The notes under the pieces: model-generated
What the model was told of the DNA's origin: nothing
What the model saw: the letters and a program-made list of their open reading frames with translations, nothing else
Databases searched by the model: none
Assembly (NCBI GenBank): GCA_003094555.1
Contig: NATW01000127.1
Coordinates: 1 to 47,363 of the forward strand
Reading direction: 5' to 3'
Origin: a gamma proteobacterium symbiont of Ctena orbiculata
GTDB lineage: Bacteria; Pseudomonadota; Gammaproteobacteria; Chromatiales; Chromatiaceae
Length of the DNA: 47,363 nucleotides
Part shown: positions 1 to 9,556 of the stretch, in pieces
Layout of the letters: each line of letters opens with the position of its first letter
Position numbering within the stretch: position 1 is the stretch's first letter
Made by a program: the position numbers and the translations under genes

Positions 1-426
1 CACCCGCAGTCCAAGCGAGGCGACCTTGCTGTCAGCGATATAGACACCGGGGGCATCCCGGCGTGCAGTTGCCCCTATGCCGTACTCCCTCAACAGTGCT
101 ATCACCGACTGTTCCAAATGAGTGACCAGAGTGCGAATGCCAATCCGGGCCCGGCGCAGATCGAGTAGAAGATAGGCGATGAGTTGTCCGGGACCGTGAT
201 AGGTTACCTGTCCACCCCGGTCGGAATTGATCACAGGGATGTCACCCGGATCCAGGATATGTTCGGTCTTTCCCGCCTGTCCCAGGGTGAACAGCGCCGG
301 ATGTTCGAGTAACCAGAGCTGATCGGGACTCGATGCATCCCGCCCATTGGTGTAGTCCTGCATGGCCTGCCAGGTGGCTTGGTAGGGCTGCATGCCAAGT
401 TGTCGGATCAGGAGGTTGGAAGGCAC
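1..426 (-). CDS. lipB: Octanoyltransferase LipB (3' part cut by window edge)
   Basis: LipB transfers the octanoyl group from octanoyl-ACP to lipoyl domains of 2-oxoacid dehydrogenases and GcvH, the first step of cytosolic lipoate synthesis. The visible 142 codons read through the family landmarks: a [16 protein letters not shown] segment, the [13 protein letters not shown] substrate-pocket block, and the [15 protein letters not shown] stretch that contains the catalytic lysine. The partner cysteine lies beyond base 1. The start chosen is GTG at 426, because the next in-frame ATG would lie within the conserved N-terminal region. It is the last gene of the run that begins with mreB, and follows the YbeD gene after 50 bases, the same neighbour it has in enterobacteria. 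Identity is certain; the start codon is less so. Confidence 0.93.
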   Translation of the reverse strand, partial: MPSNLLIRQLGMQPYQATWQAMQDYTNGRDASSPDQLWLLEHPALFTLGQAGKTEHILDPGDIPVINSDRGGQVTYHGPGQLIAYLLLDLRRARIGIRTLVTHLEQSVIALLREYGIGATARRDAPGVYIADSKVASLGLRV

Positions 427-476
427 GTAAAGCCTTTCCCCGGGTGTCGCAGGATCTGTCGTTGGCAGGGTGTACA

Positions 477-746
477 CTAGAGGGCCATGACCACTTTTTC
501 ATGGGCGCTGAGATCGAGATAGATGGCATCCAGCTGAGCCTTGCTCTGGGCACGCAGCGTGATGGTGACAGATACCCATTTTCCCCCTTTGCTGAGCCGG
601 CTGTTGACTGCGGTTTCAAGCAGCTCTTCGGTATGTTGGCTCACCAGTTCCACCACCATTGCCTCAAAACCCGGTTCCGCCTTGCCCATCACCTTGATAG
701 GAAAGTCGCAGGGAAATTTCAGCAGTGTCTCTTCATCCTGGCTCAT
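477..746 (-). CDS. ybeD: YbeD / DUF493 family protein
   Basis: An 89-residue protein of the YbeD (DUF493) family, small cytosolic proteins with an ACT-like alpha/beta fold whose gene usually sits between dacA and lipB. The [11 protein letters not shown] segment near residues 11-21 and the [13 protein letters not shown] segment near residues 52-64 are the recognisable family blocks. A regulatory link to lipoate metabolism is often suggested from this location but is not proven. Length is typical for the family. It lies between the carboxypeptidase gene (14 bases away) and lipB, so it is almost surely co-transcribed with both. Confidence 0.88.
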   Translation of the reverse strand: MSQDEETLLKFPCDFPIKVMGKAEPGFEAMVVELVSQHTEELLETAVNSRLSKGGKWVSVTITLRAQSKAQLDAIYLDLSAHEKVVMAL

Positions 747-759
747 GATGGATCGGCCT

Positions 760-1938
760 TCACTCCAGCCACAACAGGGCGCTGTCCTTGATCTGCTGCC
801 AGATGTTACCGTCAGCGATGCTCTTCAGCGCCACAAGCTGTGCCTCGGTTACGGGATCTCCATTCAGGGTGATGCTGACGTGACCGAGGACATCACCCTG
901 TTTGATCGGGGCCATGATCTTCGGTTCGATCTCCATACGGGCATCGAGATTTTGATACTGATGACGAGGAATGGTTACGTTCAGGTCCCGGTTCAGGCCC
1001 AGGGGCAGTTTCTCTTTTTCCCCCTTCCAGATGCGGGCCCGATTGAGTACCTCCCCCGCCGCGTAGAGCTGGTGGGTTTCAAAAAAGCGAAAACCATAAT
1101 TGAGCAGGCTTTGGCTAGCCTTGGCCCTTGCCTCCTCACCCTTGGTGCCCATCACCACTGAGATGAGACGCATGTTTTCCCGTTGAGCTGATGCCACCAG
1201 GCAGTAACCCGCCGCCTCGGTGTGGCCGGTCTTGATGCCGTCCACACTGTCGTCCCGCCACAGGAGCTTGTTCCGGTTGTGCTGAGTTATATCGTTGAAT
1301 ATATAAGACTTATCGCTATACCAGGGGTAGTATTCAGGAAAATCCCGGATTGTGGCTGCCGCCACCTTGGCGATGTCCGCAGGCGTCGTATAGTGGTCAT
1401 CGTGGGGAAGCCCGGTACTGTTGACGAAATGGGTGTCGGTCATTCCCAGTTCACTGGCATGGTTGTTCATCAATTCAGCGAAGGTGGCCTCACTCCCGGC
1501 GATATGCTCGGCGAGGGCAACGCAGGCATCGTTGCCGGATTGAATGATCATTCCCTTGACCAGATCGAGCACTTTGACCTTTTTTCCCACCTCGATGAAC
1601 ATGCGTGATCCCGGAGTGCGCCAGGCCTTCTCACTGATGAGTACCCTATCCTCCAGGTTGATATTGCCCTGCTTCAACTCACGGAATACCGCATAGGCGG
1701 TCATGATTTTGGTCAGGCTGGCAGGCTCAAGACGATTACTGGCTCCCTTTTCGGCGAGTACCTTGCCGCTGTGAAAATCCACCAGAAGATAGCCTGAGGC
1801 TGAGACCTCCGGCGGGGCCGGGGTGGGGGTGACGGCATGGGTTGAAAGTGCAACTAGGCTGAACAGCCATAACAAAGTGACTTTCACAAATCTGGTCGGT
1901 GATAGATGGTGCATGGGTAAGGATAATCTGCTTGGCAT
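760..1938 (-). CDS. dacA: D-alanyl-D-alanine carboxypeptidase (PBP5/6 family, DacA/DacC-like)
   Basis: A penicillin-binding DD-carboxypeptidase that trims the terminal D-Ala from peptidoglycan stem pentapeptides in the periplasm. The 392-residue product starts with a signal peptide (VTLLWLFSLVALSTHA) and then shows the three penicillin-binding motifs in order: SLTK (nucleophile serine and lysine), SGN (in IIQSGNDACVAL) and KTG (in GIKTGHTEAAG). The C-terminal region matches the PBP5_C beta domain, and the tail LWLE is short and amphipathic like the membrane-anchoring helix of PBP5. A second start, MHHLSPTRF, at about 1914 is also plausible. The gene stands between rlpA and ybeD in the elongasome run. 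Confidence 0.93.
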   Translation of the reverse strand: MPSRLSLPMHHLSPTRFVKVTLLWLFSLVALSTHAVTPTPAPPEVSASGYLLVDFHSGKVLAEKGASNRLEPASLTKIMTAYAVFRELKQGNINLEDRVLISEKAWRTPGSRMFIEVGKKVKVLDLVKGMIIQSGNDACVALAEHIAGSEATFAELMNNHASELGMTDTHFVNSTGLPHDDHYTTPADIAKVAAATIRDFPEYYPWYSDKSYIFNDITQHNRNKLLWRDDSVDGIKTGHTEAAGYCLVASAQRENMRLISVVMGTKGEEARAKASQSLLNYGFRFFETHQLYAAGEVLNRARIWKGEKEKLPLGLNRDLNVTIPRHQYQNLDARMEIEPKIMAPIKQGDVLGHVSITLNGDPVTEAQLVALKSIADGNIWQQIKDSALLWLE

Positions 1939-1963
1939 AGTGGTGGGTTATTCTATTATTCCG

Positions 1964-2824
1964 CTAGCGAATGACAACATGTGGGTCGGCAATGCCGAGC
2001 TTGGCCAATTGTTGGCTGAGATGGTCAGCAAGCTCCACACTGGCAATCGGGCCCACCTGTACCCGATAGACCGGGCGCTCCGGGTGTTCGTTGTCTTCTA
2101 TGAGTACGCCGGTCTTTAAATGTTCCTCGAGCCTTTTTTTCAGACGCTGGGCATTCTCGGAACTGCCGAAAGCGCCAACCTGGAGAAACAGTTCAGGCAG
2201 CATGTTGCCTTTTCTCAGCTTTACCGGTTTTGTCTTCAGCGGCTGTAGCGGACTCTTCGGATCGAGACTCACCACCTCCACCAGCCCCGTTCCCTCGCCG
2301 GTGATGCCCAGCTTCCAGGCTGCCGTATAGGAGAGGTCGATCAGGCGATTGTCATGAAATGGGCCGCGATCATTGACCTTGACCACCACGCTGCGGTTAT
2401 TTTTCAGATTCGTGACCCGGACATAGCTTGGCAGGGGCAAGGTCTTGTGCGCCGCAGTCATGGCGTACATGTCGTAGCTTTCACCGCTGCTGGTGCGTTG
2501 GCCATGAAACTTACTCCCATACCAGGATGCAATGCCGCGGGCGTTGTATCCCCGACCGCTGCGCAGGGTGTAGTAACGCTTGCCGAACACCTCATAGCTT
2601 TCAGGATTGCCATAGCGGCTTTTGGGGTCGTCCTTGGGTACTGCATCGGGGATGGAGGCCATATTCGCAGGCGGGGGATGGCGGTGGCTGATGCCATCCT
2701 GCTTGGGACCGGGTCCTATCTTGCTGGTGCTACAGGCAGTGATCAATAGCATGCCGATCAGCGCGGTGAAACCGGCCTTGATTGAAATCCTGTCTGGCAA
2801 ATATATGCTGTTGCGCTTCTTCAT
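1964..2824 (-). CDS. rlpA: Septal-ring lytic transglycosylase RlpA (lipoprotein with SPOR domain)
   Basis: RlpA is an outer-membrane lipoprotein that cleaves glycan strands lacking stem peptides. The 286-residue product has a lipoprotein signal with the modified cysteine at residue 31 (LLITAC). A double-psi beta-barrel domain follows, with the family blocks GIASWYGSKFHG, RTSSGE and VKVNDRGPF (the last carries the catalytic aspartate). A C-terminal SPOR domain (LFLQVGAFGSSENAQRL to the end) binds denuded glycans at the division septum. The start codon abuts the stop codon of mltB, which indicates tight co-transcription. The order rodA-mltB-rlpA-dacA is that seen in many gammaproteobacteria. 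Confidence 0.94.
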   Translation of the reverse strand: MKKRNSIYLPDRISIKAGFTALIGMLLITACSTSKIGPGPKQDGISHRHPPPANMASIPDAVPKDDPKSRYGNPESYEVFGKRYYTLRSGRGYNARGIASWYGSKFHGQRTSSGESYDMYAMTAAHKTLPLPSYVRVTNLKNNRSVVVKVNDRGPFHDNRLIDLSYTAAWKLGITGEGTGLVEVVSLDPKSPLQPLKTKPVKLRKGNMLPELFLQVGAFGSSENAQRLKKRLEEHLKTGVLIEDNEHPERPVYRVQVGPIASVELADHLSQQLAKLGIADPHVVIR

Positions 2825-3823
2825 CTACCTGGCTGCATCAGCCGCCCGTTTGGCGGTATGGATCTCCCGGCTCAGTTGATAGACGGCCATGGCGTAGAGG
2901 TTGCTGTGATTGTAGCGTGTTATGACATAGAAATTGTGCAGTCCCAGCCAATATTCATGATTTTCACCCGCATCCAGCTTAATCAGACTGGTGAGTGTTT
3001 CGGGCGCAGGCGGCGCACCGTTTACTGGGCGTACCCCCTTGGCCAGCAGTCTGCCTAACTGGATGCTGGGCTTCATACCGGCGTCGACAAAGGGCTGTAG
3101 ACCCTCTCCTCCTTGAGTAAGCAGGGTGATGGGCTGGTTGGTTCTCCAACCATGGGTTTTGAAATAGCTGGCGACGCTGGCGATGATATCGGGATTGCTG
3201 TTCCAGAGATCGCGCCGGCCGTCAGCATCATGGTCCACGGCATATTGGCGGTAGCTGCTGGAGATGAATTGGGGCTTACCCATGGCGCCGGCATAGGAAC
3301 CCATGGCACTCTCCTGGTCCACACCCTCCTCTCTTGTCAGTAACAGGAACTCTTCCAGCTCGCGGCGAAAGAAATCCGCCCGTTTTGGATAGCCGAAGGC
3401 GAGTGTGGTCAGGGCGTCGATGACCCGGTAGCGGCCAGTATGTTTACCGTAACGGGTCTCCACGCCGATGATGGCGACGATAATTTCAGCCGGTACCCCA
3501 TACTCCTGACTGACGGAGGCCAGCAGGTCCTCATTCTCCTGCCAGAACCTGACCCCCCCGGCGATCCGGTCCGGCTTGAGAAAAATCGGACGGTATTCAT
3601 GCCAGGCCTTGGATTCTGCGGGCCGTGTTATGGCAGCGATGATGTCATCCCTGAAGGTTGTGCTGGTCAACAGGCGTTCTACCTGGAGGGCATTGAAATT
3701 GTGCTTTTTGGCCATCTCCAGGGCGAATTTTTTGTACTCGGTGGTCTGCTTTTGGGTATGGGCACACGCCACCGTGGTCAAGGTGAGGGTGAAAAAGAGC
3801 AGCAGTCGGATTATGGTTCGCAT
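2825..3823 (-). CDS. mltB: Lytic murein transglycosylase B (MltB/SLT_2 family)
   Basis: A 332-residue periplasmic lytic transglycosylase that cleaves the MurNAc-GlcNAc bond of peptidoglycan to form 1,6-anhydro ends. The N-terminus has a signal peptide ending in TTVAC, a probable but non-ideal lipobox. The SLT_2 catalytic core shows IIGVETRYGKHTGRYRV, where the glutamate of VETRYG is the catalytic acid/base. It is followed by YAGAMGKPQFISSSYRQYAVD and DADGRRDLW, the EF-hand-like loop typical of MltB. Length fits the family. It lies directly between rodA (6 bases) and rlpA (0 bases). Confidence 0.94.
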   Translation of the reverse strand: MRTIIRLLLFFTLTLTTVACAHTQKQTTEYKKFALEMAKKHNFNALQVERLLTSTTFRDDIIAAITRPAESKAWHEYRPIFLKPDRIAGGVRFWQENEDLLASVSQEYGVPAEIIVAIIGVETRYGKHTGRYRVIDALTTLAFGYPKRADFFRRELEEFLLLTREEGVDQESAMGSYAGAMGKPQFISSSYRQYAVDHDADGRRDLWNSNPDIIASVASYFKTHGWRTNQPITLLTQGGEGLQPFVDAGMKPSIQLGRLLAKGVRPVNGAPPAPETLTSLIKLDAGENHEYWLGLHNFYVITRYNHSNLYAMAVYQLSREIHTAKRAADAAR

Positions 3824-3829
3824 GATCGT

Positions 3830-4966
3830 TTATGTTGGCAGTAGTTTTTTGTGGGTATGGATGGACATCAGCATACCGAAGCTGGCAAGAATGGTCACCA
3901 GGGATGTCCCTCCATAACTGATTAGCGGTAAGGGTACACCCACTACCGGTAGCAATCCTGTGACCATACCTGCATTGACGAAAAGATAGACGAAAAAAAC
4001 CAGTGACAGTGAACCGGCCAGGATCCTGCCAAAGGTGTCCTGGGCCTGGGTGGCGATATAGAGTCCGCGCATGATGATAAAGAGATAGAGTGTGAGGAGC
4101 GCCAGCACCCCAACCAGGCCAAACTCTTCGGAGATGACGGCAAAGATAAAATCGGTGTGTCGTTCAGGGAGAAACTCCAGATGAGACTGGGTGCCGTTGA
4201 GCCAGCCCTTGCCACTGATGCCTCCTGAGCCGATGGCGATTTTTGACTGGATGATATGATAGCCGGTACCCAATGGGTCGCTCTCCGGATTCAGGAAGGT
4301 CAACACGCGCTGGCGTTGATAATCGTGCATGAAGTACCAGGCTACCGGGCCGAGGGCGGCCATTGACAGACCGATAGCGCTTATCACCCGCCAGCTGATG
4401 CCGGCTAGAAACAGGGCGAATGTCCCCGCGGTGGCCACCAGCAGGGCGGTGCCCAGATCCGGCTGTTTTGCGATCAGTAAGACCGGCAGCAGGGTGAACA
4501 GGCCCGCGATTATCAAACGGGAGGGATTGGGTGGCAGGCGATATTCAGCCAGATACCAGGCGATCAGCATCGGCAGGGTGAGTTTGAACATTTCCGAGGG
4601 TTGAAAGCGAATAAAACCCAGATCCAGCCATCGTTGGGCACCTTTTCCCTGCTCGCCGAAGAGAATCACCGAGATCAACATGAGAATCCCGATAGCGTAC
4701 AGAAAGGGGGCCCAACGGCGTATATTGGCCGGGTGGATCTGGGCCAGGGCAAACATCGCAACAAAGCCGAACCCCAGGCGTATCAACTGCTTTTGCAGGA
4801 GTACCATCTCCTGGTCGCCGGCGCTGTAGAGGATGGTCAAACCAAAACCTGACAGCAGCAGCAGACCAGTCAACAGGGGGATATCGAGGTGCAACCACGC
4901 CAGTAAGCCACTCGCCTGTGCCGGCTGTGATTCATAGAAGGTGGTGTAACTCCTACCCCTCATCAA
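3830..4966 (-). CDS. rodA: Rod-shape determining protein RodA (SEDS glycosyltransferase)
   Basis: RodA is the SEDS-family peptidoglycan polymerase that works with PBP2 in lateral-wall synthesis. The 378-residue product is an integral membrane protein with about ten hydrophobic segments. The signature blocks are WLDLGFIRFQPSEMFKL, IAKQPDLGTALLV (with the catalytically important aspartate), QSKIAIGSGG, LPERHTDFIFAVISEEFG and PVVGVPLPLISYGGTS. Two adjacent methionines (4966 and 4963) can both serve as start. The first codons overlap the end of mrdA by 14 bases, consistent with translational coupling of the enzyme pair. Confidence 0.96.
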   Translation of the reverse strand: MMRGRSYTTFYESQPAQASGLLAWLHLDIPLLTGLLLLSGFGLTILYSAGDQEMVLLQKQLIRLGFGFVAMFALAQIHPANIRRWAPFLYAIGILMLISVILFGEQGKGAQRWLDLGFIRFQPSEMFKLTLPMLIAWYLAEYRLPPNPSRLIIAGLFTLLPVLLIAKQPDLGTALLVATAGTFALFLAGISWRVISAIGLSMAALGPVAWYFMHDYQRQRVLTFLNPESDPLGTGYHIIQSKIAIGSGGISGKGWLNGTQSHLEFLPERHTDFIFAVISEEFGLVGVLALLTLYLFIIMRGLYIATQAQDTFGRILAGSLSLVFFVYLFVNAGMVTGLLPVVGVPLPLISYGGTSLVTILASFGMLMSIHTHKKLLPT

Positions 4967-6800
4967 CGGCTCCGACGAGATAGCGATCCATGACCTTGCG
5001 GGCTATGGGTGCGGCCACGGAACCGCCATGGCCGCCATTCTCCACCACCACGGCGATGGCGATTCGCGGATCTTCAACGGGGGCGAAGGCGATGAAGAGC
5101 GCATGATCACGTTTGCGTTTTGCGATCGTCTCTTCATCATACTCCTCATCCTGTTTTACGCTGAATACCTGAGCCGTGCCGGTTTTGCCGGCAATACGAT
5201 AATGATCAGTGTGGATTGAACGGGCAGTGCCACGGATACCTTCCACAACCTCAGTCATGGCATGGATGACCTGGTCCCAATGCATAGGGTCGAGCTGATG
5301 AAGGTCGTCCACGATCTTAGGGCTCTCCACCAGTGTGCCATCGGACTTTTCAATGCTATCGACCACCCTGGGACGGATACGGTGGCCGCGATTCGCCAGG
5401 GTTGCCGTGGCGGATGCGAGCTGCAACGGGGTGGCGAGAAAATAGCCCTGTCCAATGCCCACGATCAGGGTCTCACCCGGATACCAGGGCTCCCGTTGCC
5501 TCTTCTGTTTCCATTCACGGCTCGGCATCAAGCCAGACAATTCCCCATCCAGGTCGACTTTGGTGGGGTGTCCGAAGCCGAAACCGGAAAGGAACTCATA
5601 GAGTCTGTCGATGCCCAGTGTCCGCGCCAGTTCGTAATAGTAGACATCACAGGATTCCACGATCGCCCGTTGCATATTGACCTTGCCATGCCCCCATTTT
5701 TTCCAGTCGCGATACTTGTGGTCTTTCCCTGGGAGCTGGTAGTAACCTGGACAGTAGTTCTCCTGATGATAACCAACCACATCATACTCCAGTCCGGCGA
5801 GGCCTATGAAGGGTTTGACGGTGGAGCCTGGCGGGTATTGACCGCGGATAGCACGGTTGAAGAGGGGGTTATCGAGGGATTCTTCCAAGGCCTGGTAGGC
5901 CTTGGCGCTGATCCCCTCCACGAACAGATTGGGATCGAATCCCGGTTTACTCACCAGGGTCAGCACCCCCCCGGTCTGGATATCGATGGCGGCGACTGCA
6001 CCGCTGTACTCCCCCAGTGCCTCGAGGGCGGTAGCCTGCAGATCCATATCCAGAAACAGCCGCAGATTGTCCCCGGGTTGCGGTGGCCGATTTTCCAATA
6101 CCCGCAGCACCCGGCCCTTGGCGTTGACCTCCACCTGTTGCAGACCGACGCTACCATGCAGCAGGCCTTCGTAACTCTTTTCAACACCGTTCTTGCCGAT
6201 GAAATTGGTACCCCTGTAGTTGGAAGTATCGATGATCTGCAGTTCCTGGGCATTGATGCGGCTGACATACCCCAGCAGATGGGCGGTCTTCATGCCCTGC
6301 GGGTAGTCGCGTAGCAGGCTCGCTTTTACCTCAACACCGGGAAATCGGTGGCGATTGACTGCGATACGGGCAACCTCTTCATCTTTCAGGCGCACCCGGA
6401 TCGGTATGCTGTCGAATCGTCTACGCTGCCTGCGCAACTGGTGGAACCTGTTGATGTCATCTTCATTTATATCGATGATTTCACTCAATTTTTGGATGGT
6501 GAAATCAAGGTTTTCAGTCCTTTCCGGGGTGATCTCCAGACTGTATGCGGGTAGATTTTGCGCCAATATGGCGCCGTTTCGGTCAAAGATCAGGCCCCGT
6601 GTCGGTGGCAGTGGCTCAAGCTTTACCCGATTATCCTGGGACAGGGTTTTGTAGTGATCGTGATTCTCCACCTGCAGGTAGAACAGGCGCCCAATCAGGA
6701 TGAACAGAACCACAAGCACAAGTGTACCTGAGGCAATTGCGCGTCCCAGGAACAACTGACTCTCATACAGATAGTCCTTGATCGAGGATTGAGGCACCAA
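4953..6800 (-). CDS. mrdA: Penicillin-binding protein 2 (elongation transpeptidase)
   Basis: PBP2 is the class B transpeptidase of the elongasome, cross-linking strands made by RodA. The 615-residue product has one N-terminal membrane anchor (LVLVVLFILIGRLFYLQV), the pedestal/dimerisation domain beginning at PPTRGLIFDRNG, and a transpeptidase domain. That domain carries STVK (in YPPGSTVKPF), SCD in the SxN/SxD position (VESCDVYYYE), and KTG (in IAGKTGTAQVF). It is six bases downstream of mreD and overlaps rodA. A 350-codon open frame on the opposite strand inside this gene is regarded as a codon-usage shadow. Confidence 0.96.
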   Translation of the reverse strand: MVPQSSIKDYLYESQLFLGRAIASGTLVLVVLFILIGRLFYLQVENHDHYKTLSQDNRVKLEPLPPTRGLIFDRNGAILAQNLPAYSLEITPERTENLDFTIQKLSEIIDINEDDINRFHQLRRQRRRFDSIPIRVRLKDEEVARIAVNRHRFPGVEVKASLLRDYPQGMKTAHLLGYVSRINAQELQIIDTSNYRGTNFIGKNGVEKSYEGLLHGSVGLQQVEVNAKGRVLRVLENRPPQPGDNLRLFLDMDLQATALEALGEYSGAVAAIDIQTGGVLTLVSKPGFDPNLFVEGISAKAYQALEESLDNPLFNRAIRGQYPPGSTVKPFIGLAGLEYDVVGYHQENYCPGYYQLPGKDHKYRDWKKWGHGKVNMQRAIVESCDVYYYELARTLGIDRLYEFLSGFGFGHPTKVDLDGELSGLMPSREWKQKRQREPWYPGETLIVGIGQGYFLATPLQLASATATLANRGHRIRPRVVDSIEKSDGTLVESPKIVDDLHQLDPMHWDQVIHAMTEVVEGIRGTARSIHTDHYRIAGKTGTAQVFSVKQDEEYDEETIAKRKRDHALFIAFAPVEDPRIAIAVVVENGGHGGSVAAPIARKVMDRYLVGAVDEG

Positions 6801-6806
6801 TATCTC

Positions 6807-7295
6807 CTAGCTGAGGTGAAAACGGCGTCGAACATCCCGAAGAATAATAAAAACCCAAGGCCAGAGCAGGGTGCTTACCAGCGGAGTTATCCAATACAGG
6901 AGCGATGGTGTTGGATAGCCTGCTGCTCCAGTTGACCACAAAGCCAACAGACGTTCGAGCAGCAGTAGTACAAAAATCGTGAAAACCTGCTGTCGCAATG
7001 GCATGACGCGGACCCGAAGATGCAGCTTCAACATAATATAGGTGATTACCGAGAATCCCAGGGCATGTTGGCCAAGCAGGGTGCCGGTGAGTACATCCAG
7101 TAACAGGCCCGTAGTCCAGCTGATACCCACACCGATGCGTTCAGGCATGGCCATACACCAGTAGATCAGGATCAGAGCGACCCACTGTGGCCGATAGGTG
7201 GAGGCCCACTCAGGCAGTGGCATGATGGTAAGGATGAAACCGACCAGCAGGGTTGAAGTGATGACATAGCGACGGGATTGGGTTTGACTGATCAC
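6807..7295 (-). CDS. mreD: Rod-shape determining protein MreD
   Basis: MreD is the small polytopic inner-membrane member of the MreBCD complex. The 162-residue product is almost wholly hydrophobic with five or six membrane segments. It includes the family block WTTGLLLDVLTGTLLGQHALGFSVITYIM, cited here only as its landmarks GLLLDVLTG and LGQHALGFS. The first codon overlaps the end of mreC by four bases (ATGA-type overlap), so the two are translationally coupled. The length is standard. Confidence 0.94.
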   Translation of the reverse strand: MISQTQSRRYVITSTLLVGFILTIMPLPEWASTYRPQWVALILIYWCMAMPERIGVGISWTTGLLLDVLTGTLLGQHALGFSVITYIMLKLHLRVRVMPLRQQVFTIFVLLLLERLLALWSTGAAGYPTPSLLYWITPLVSTLLWPWVFIILRDVRRRFHLS

Positions 7296-8206
7296 TCGGT
7301 TCCCTCCCCGGTCGGTTCAGATGTCTCAGATGTCTCTTCGGTCTCCCCGGTCTCCTCGGTGTGATCGGCCAGAGTACCCATGCCGGGGTCCAGGGTCCAT
7401 ACCAGCAGGACCTCACGAATGCGGTCCAGATGGGCTGTGGTTTGAGCGATAACGGAGGCAAAGGGCTGCCCGGGCTCCCGTTTCACATCAATAACCTCGG
7501 CCACAGGATAGCCGGGAGGAAAGCTGCCCCCCATGCCCGAGGTGGTTAACAGATCGCCAACCTTGATATCGGCATTATTCGGCAGATGAGGCAGTTCCAG
7601 GCGGTTGATCAGACCGGTGCCCAGGGCGATGGTACGAAGACCGTTGCGATTGACCTGCACCGGCAGTGCATGGGCGGCATCGGTAATCAGCAGGACGCTG
7701 GCATTGAAGGGGCTGATATGGGTGACCTGGCCGACCACGGCACTCGCATCGACCACGGGTTGGCCGACGAAAAGCCCTGAAGTAGTGCCTTTGTTGATTA
7801 GGACCTGTTGCCTAAAAGGGTCCTGTTCCACGGATATCAGTTCCGCGATCAAGACCCGGTCACCGACCTTGAATGAAGAGTCTAAAAGACCTCTAAGGCG
7901 CATGTTTTCCGCTTCCAGCGCTTCGAATTTCTGCTGCCTTGCACGCAGCAGAAGATTCTCTGCATGCAATTTGTTCCGTTCCGACTCCAATTTGTTGCGA
8001 TTGGTGATGGCATCGCTGGCTGACTCACTCAGGAGCAGGGGCAGCGAGGCGAGATATTGTACCGGGAAGAGCAGCACCGAGAGCCCGGAACGCAGTGATT
8101 CCAGATGGTTGTAACGATGGTCCAGGACCATGATTGAGATGGACAGCAGTACTGCCACCACCAGTCTGGTGGTGATCGATGGACCCTGTGTAAAAATGAG
8201 TTTAAT
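7292..8206 (-). CDS. mreC: Rod-shape determining protein MreC, apparent ATT start
   Basis: MreC is a single-pass inner-membrane protein whose periplasmic beta-barrels scaffold PBP2. Visible are the N-terminal membrane helix (VVAVLLSISIMVLDH), a coiled coil rich in Glu/Asn/Leu (about residues 70-105), and the beta-barrel blocks FRQQVLINKGT, VVGQVTHISP and LLITDAAHALPVQV. An acidic low-complexity tail (ETEETSETSE) closes the protein. A GTG at 8161 would give 289 residues but cuts the conserved N-terminus. Fifteen codons upstream the frame reads IKLIFTQGPSITTRL, which aligns with the MKPIFSRGPS start of E. coli MreC. The first of these codons is ATT at 8206. No ATG, GTG or TTG lies between it and the upstream in-frame stop at 8225-8227, and GGAG sits ten bases before it. 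I therefore place the start at ATT. Confidence 0.85.
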   Translation of the reverse strand: MKLIFTQGPSITTRLVVAVLLSISIMVLDHRYNHLESLRSGLSVLLFPVQYLASLPLLLSESASDAITNRNKLESERNKLHAENLLLRARQQKFEALEAENMRLRGLLDSSFKVGDRVLIAELISVEQDPFRQQVLINKGTTSGLFVGQPVVDASAVVGQVTHISPFNASVLLITDAAHALPVQVNRNGLRTIALGTGLINRLELPHLPNNADIKVGDLLTTSGMGGSFPPGYPVAEVIDVKREPGQPFASVIAQTTAHLDRIREVLLVWTLDPGMGTLADHTEETGETEETSETSEPTGEGTE

Positions 8207-8282
8207 GGCTGAATGACTCCACTTTCATTTCGCTGGCTCCCTGCGTTGATCCCTCCCCATCCGGTCGCAGGAGGCTCAGACA

Positions 8283-9338
<1,056 letters not shown>

Positions 9339-9409
9339 CTAGTCTTTTTCTCTGTTGGTAAAGGCTGGGCCGAGACTAAATCCATCTCAGGCCAAACCGA
9401 AAGTGGATT

Positions 9410-9438
9410 AATCTATCAATGGTACAGGAGTTGGGCAA
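9410..9438 (-). promoter_or_regulatory. Candidate sigma-70 promoter of the mreB run
   Basis: Reading the minus strand, TTGCCC (9438-9433) and TAGATT (9415-9410) are separated by 17 bases. Each matches four of six consensus positions, and the -10 lies about 78 bases before the mreB start codon. This is a weak consensus match only. No other well-spaced pair was found closer to the gene. Confidence 0.33.
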
Positions 9439-9498
9439 GGATGGGGATGGGGAATTGAGCACATTAGGCAGAATTTACTGCCTCGACGCAAACACCTA

Positions 9499-9548
9499 CA
9501 GGCATCAGGGGCAGCGCATCGTTATCGCGATAGCCCCATTGATGCCTG
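9499..9548 (-). terminator. Hairpin just downstream of the DUF5666 gene
   Basis: An inverted repeat with arms CAGGCATCA (9499-9507) and TGATGCCTG (9540-9548) continues inward with GGGGC (9508-9512) and GCCCC (9533-9537), after a two-base bulge. It starts nine bases after the stop codon of the minus-strand DUF5666 gene. There is no run of T after the stem on the minus strand. It could end transcription with Rho help or protect the 3' end of the message, rather than act as a classic intrinsic terminator. Confidence 0.5.
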
Positions 9549-9556
9549 CTGATCAG

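Noticed and set aside
5262-6314. 350-codon open frame antisense to mrdA
   Set aside because: It runs opposite a certain PBP2 gene, has no ribosome site or family features, and is explained by the codon bias of the real gene.
7292-8227. Frameshift at the start of mreC
   Set aside because: The upstream frame stays open through the conserved N-terminus and only lacks a standard start codon; an ATT start needs no frameshift.
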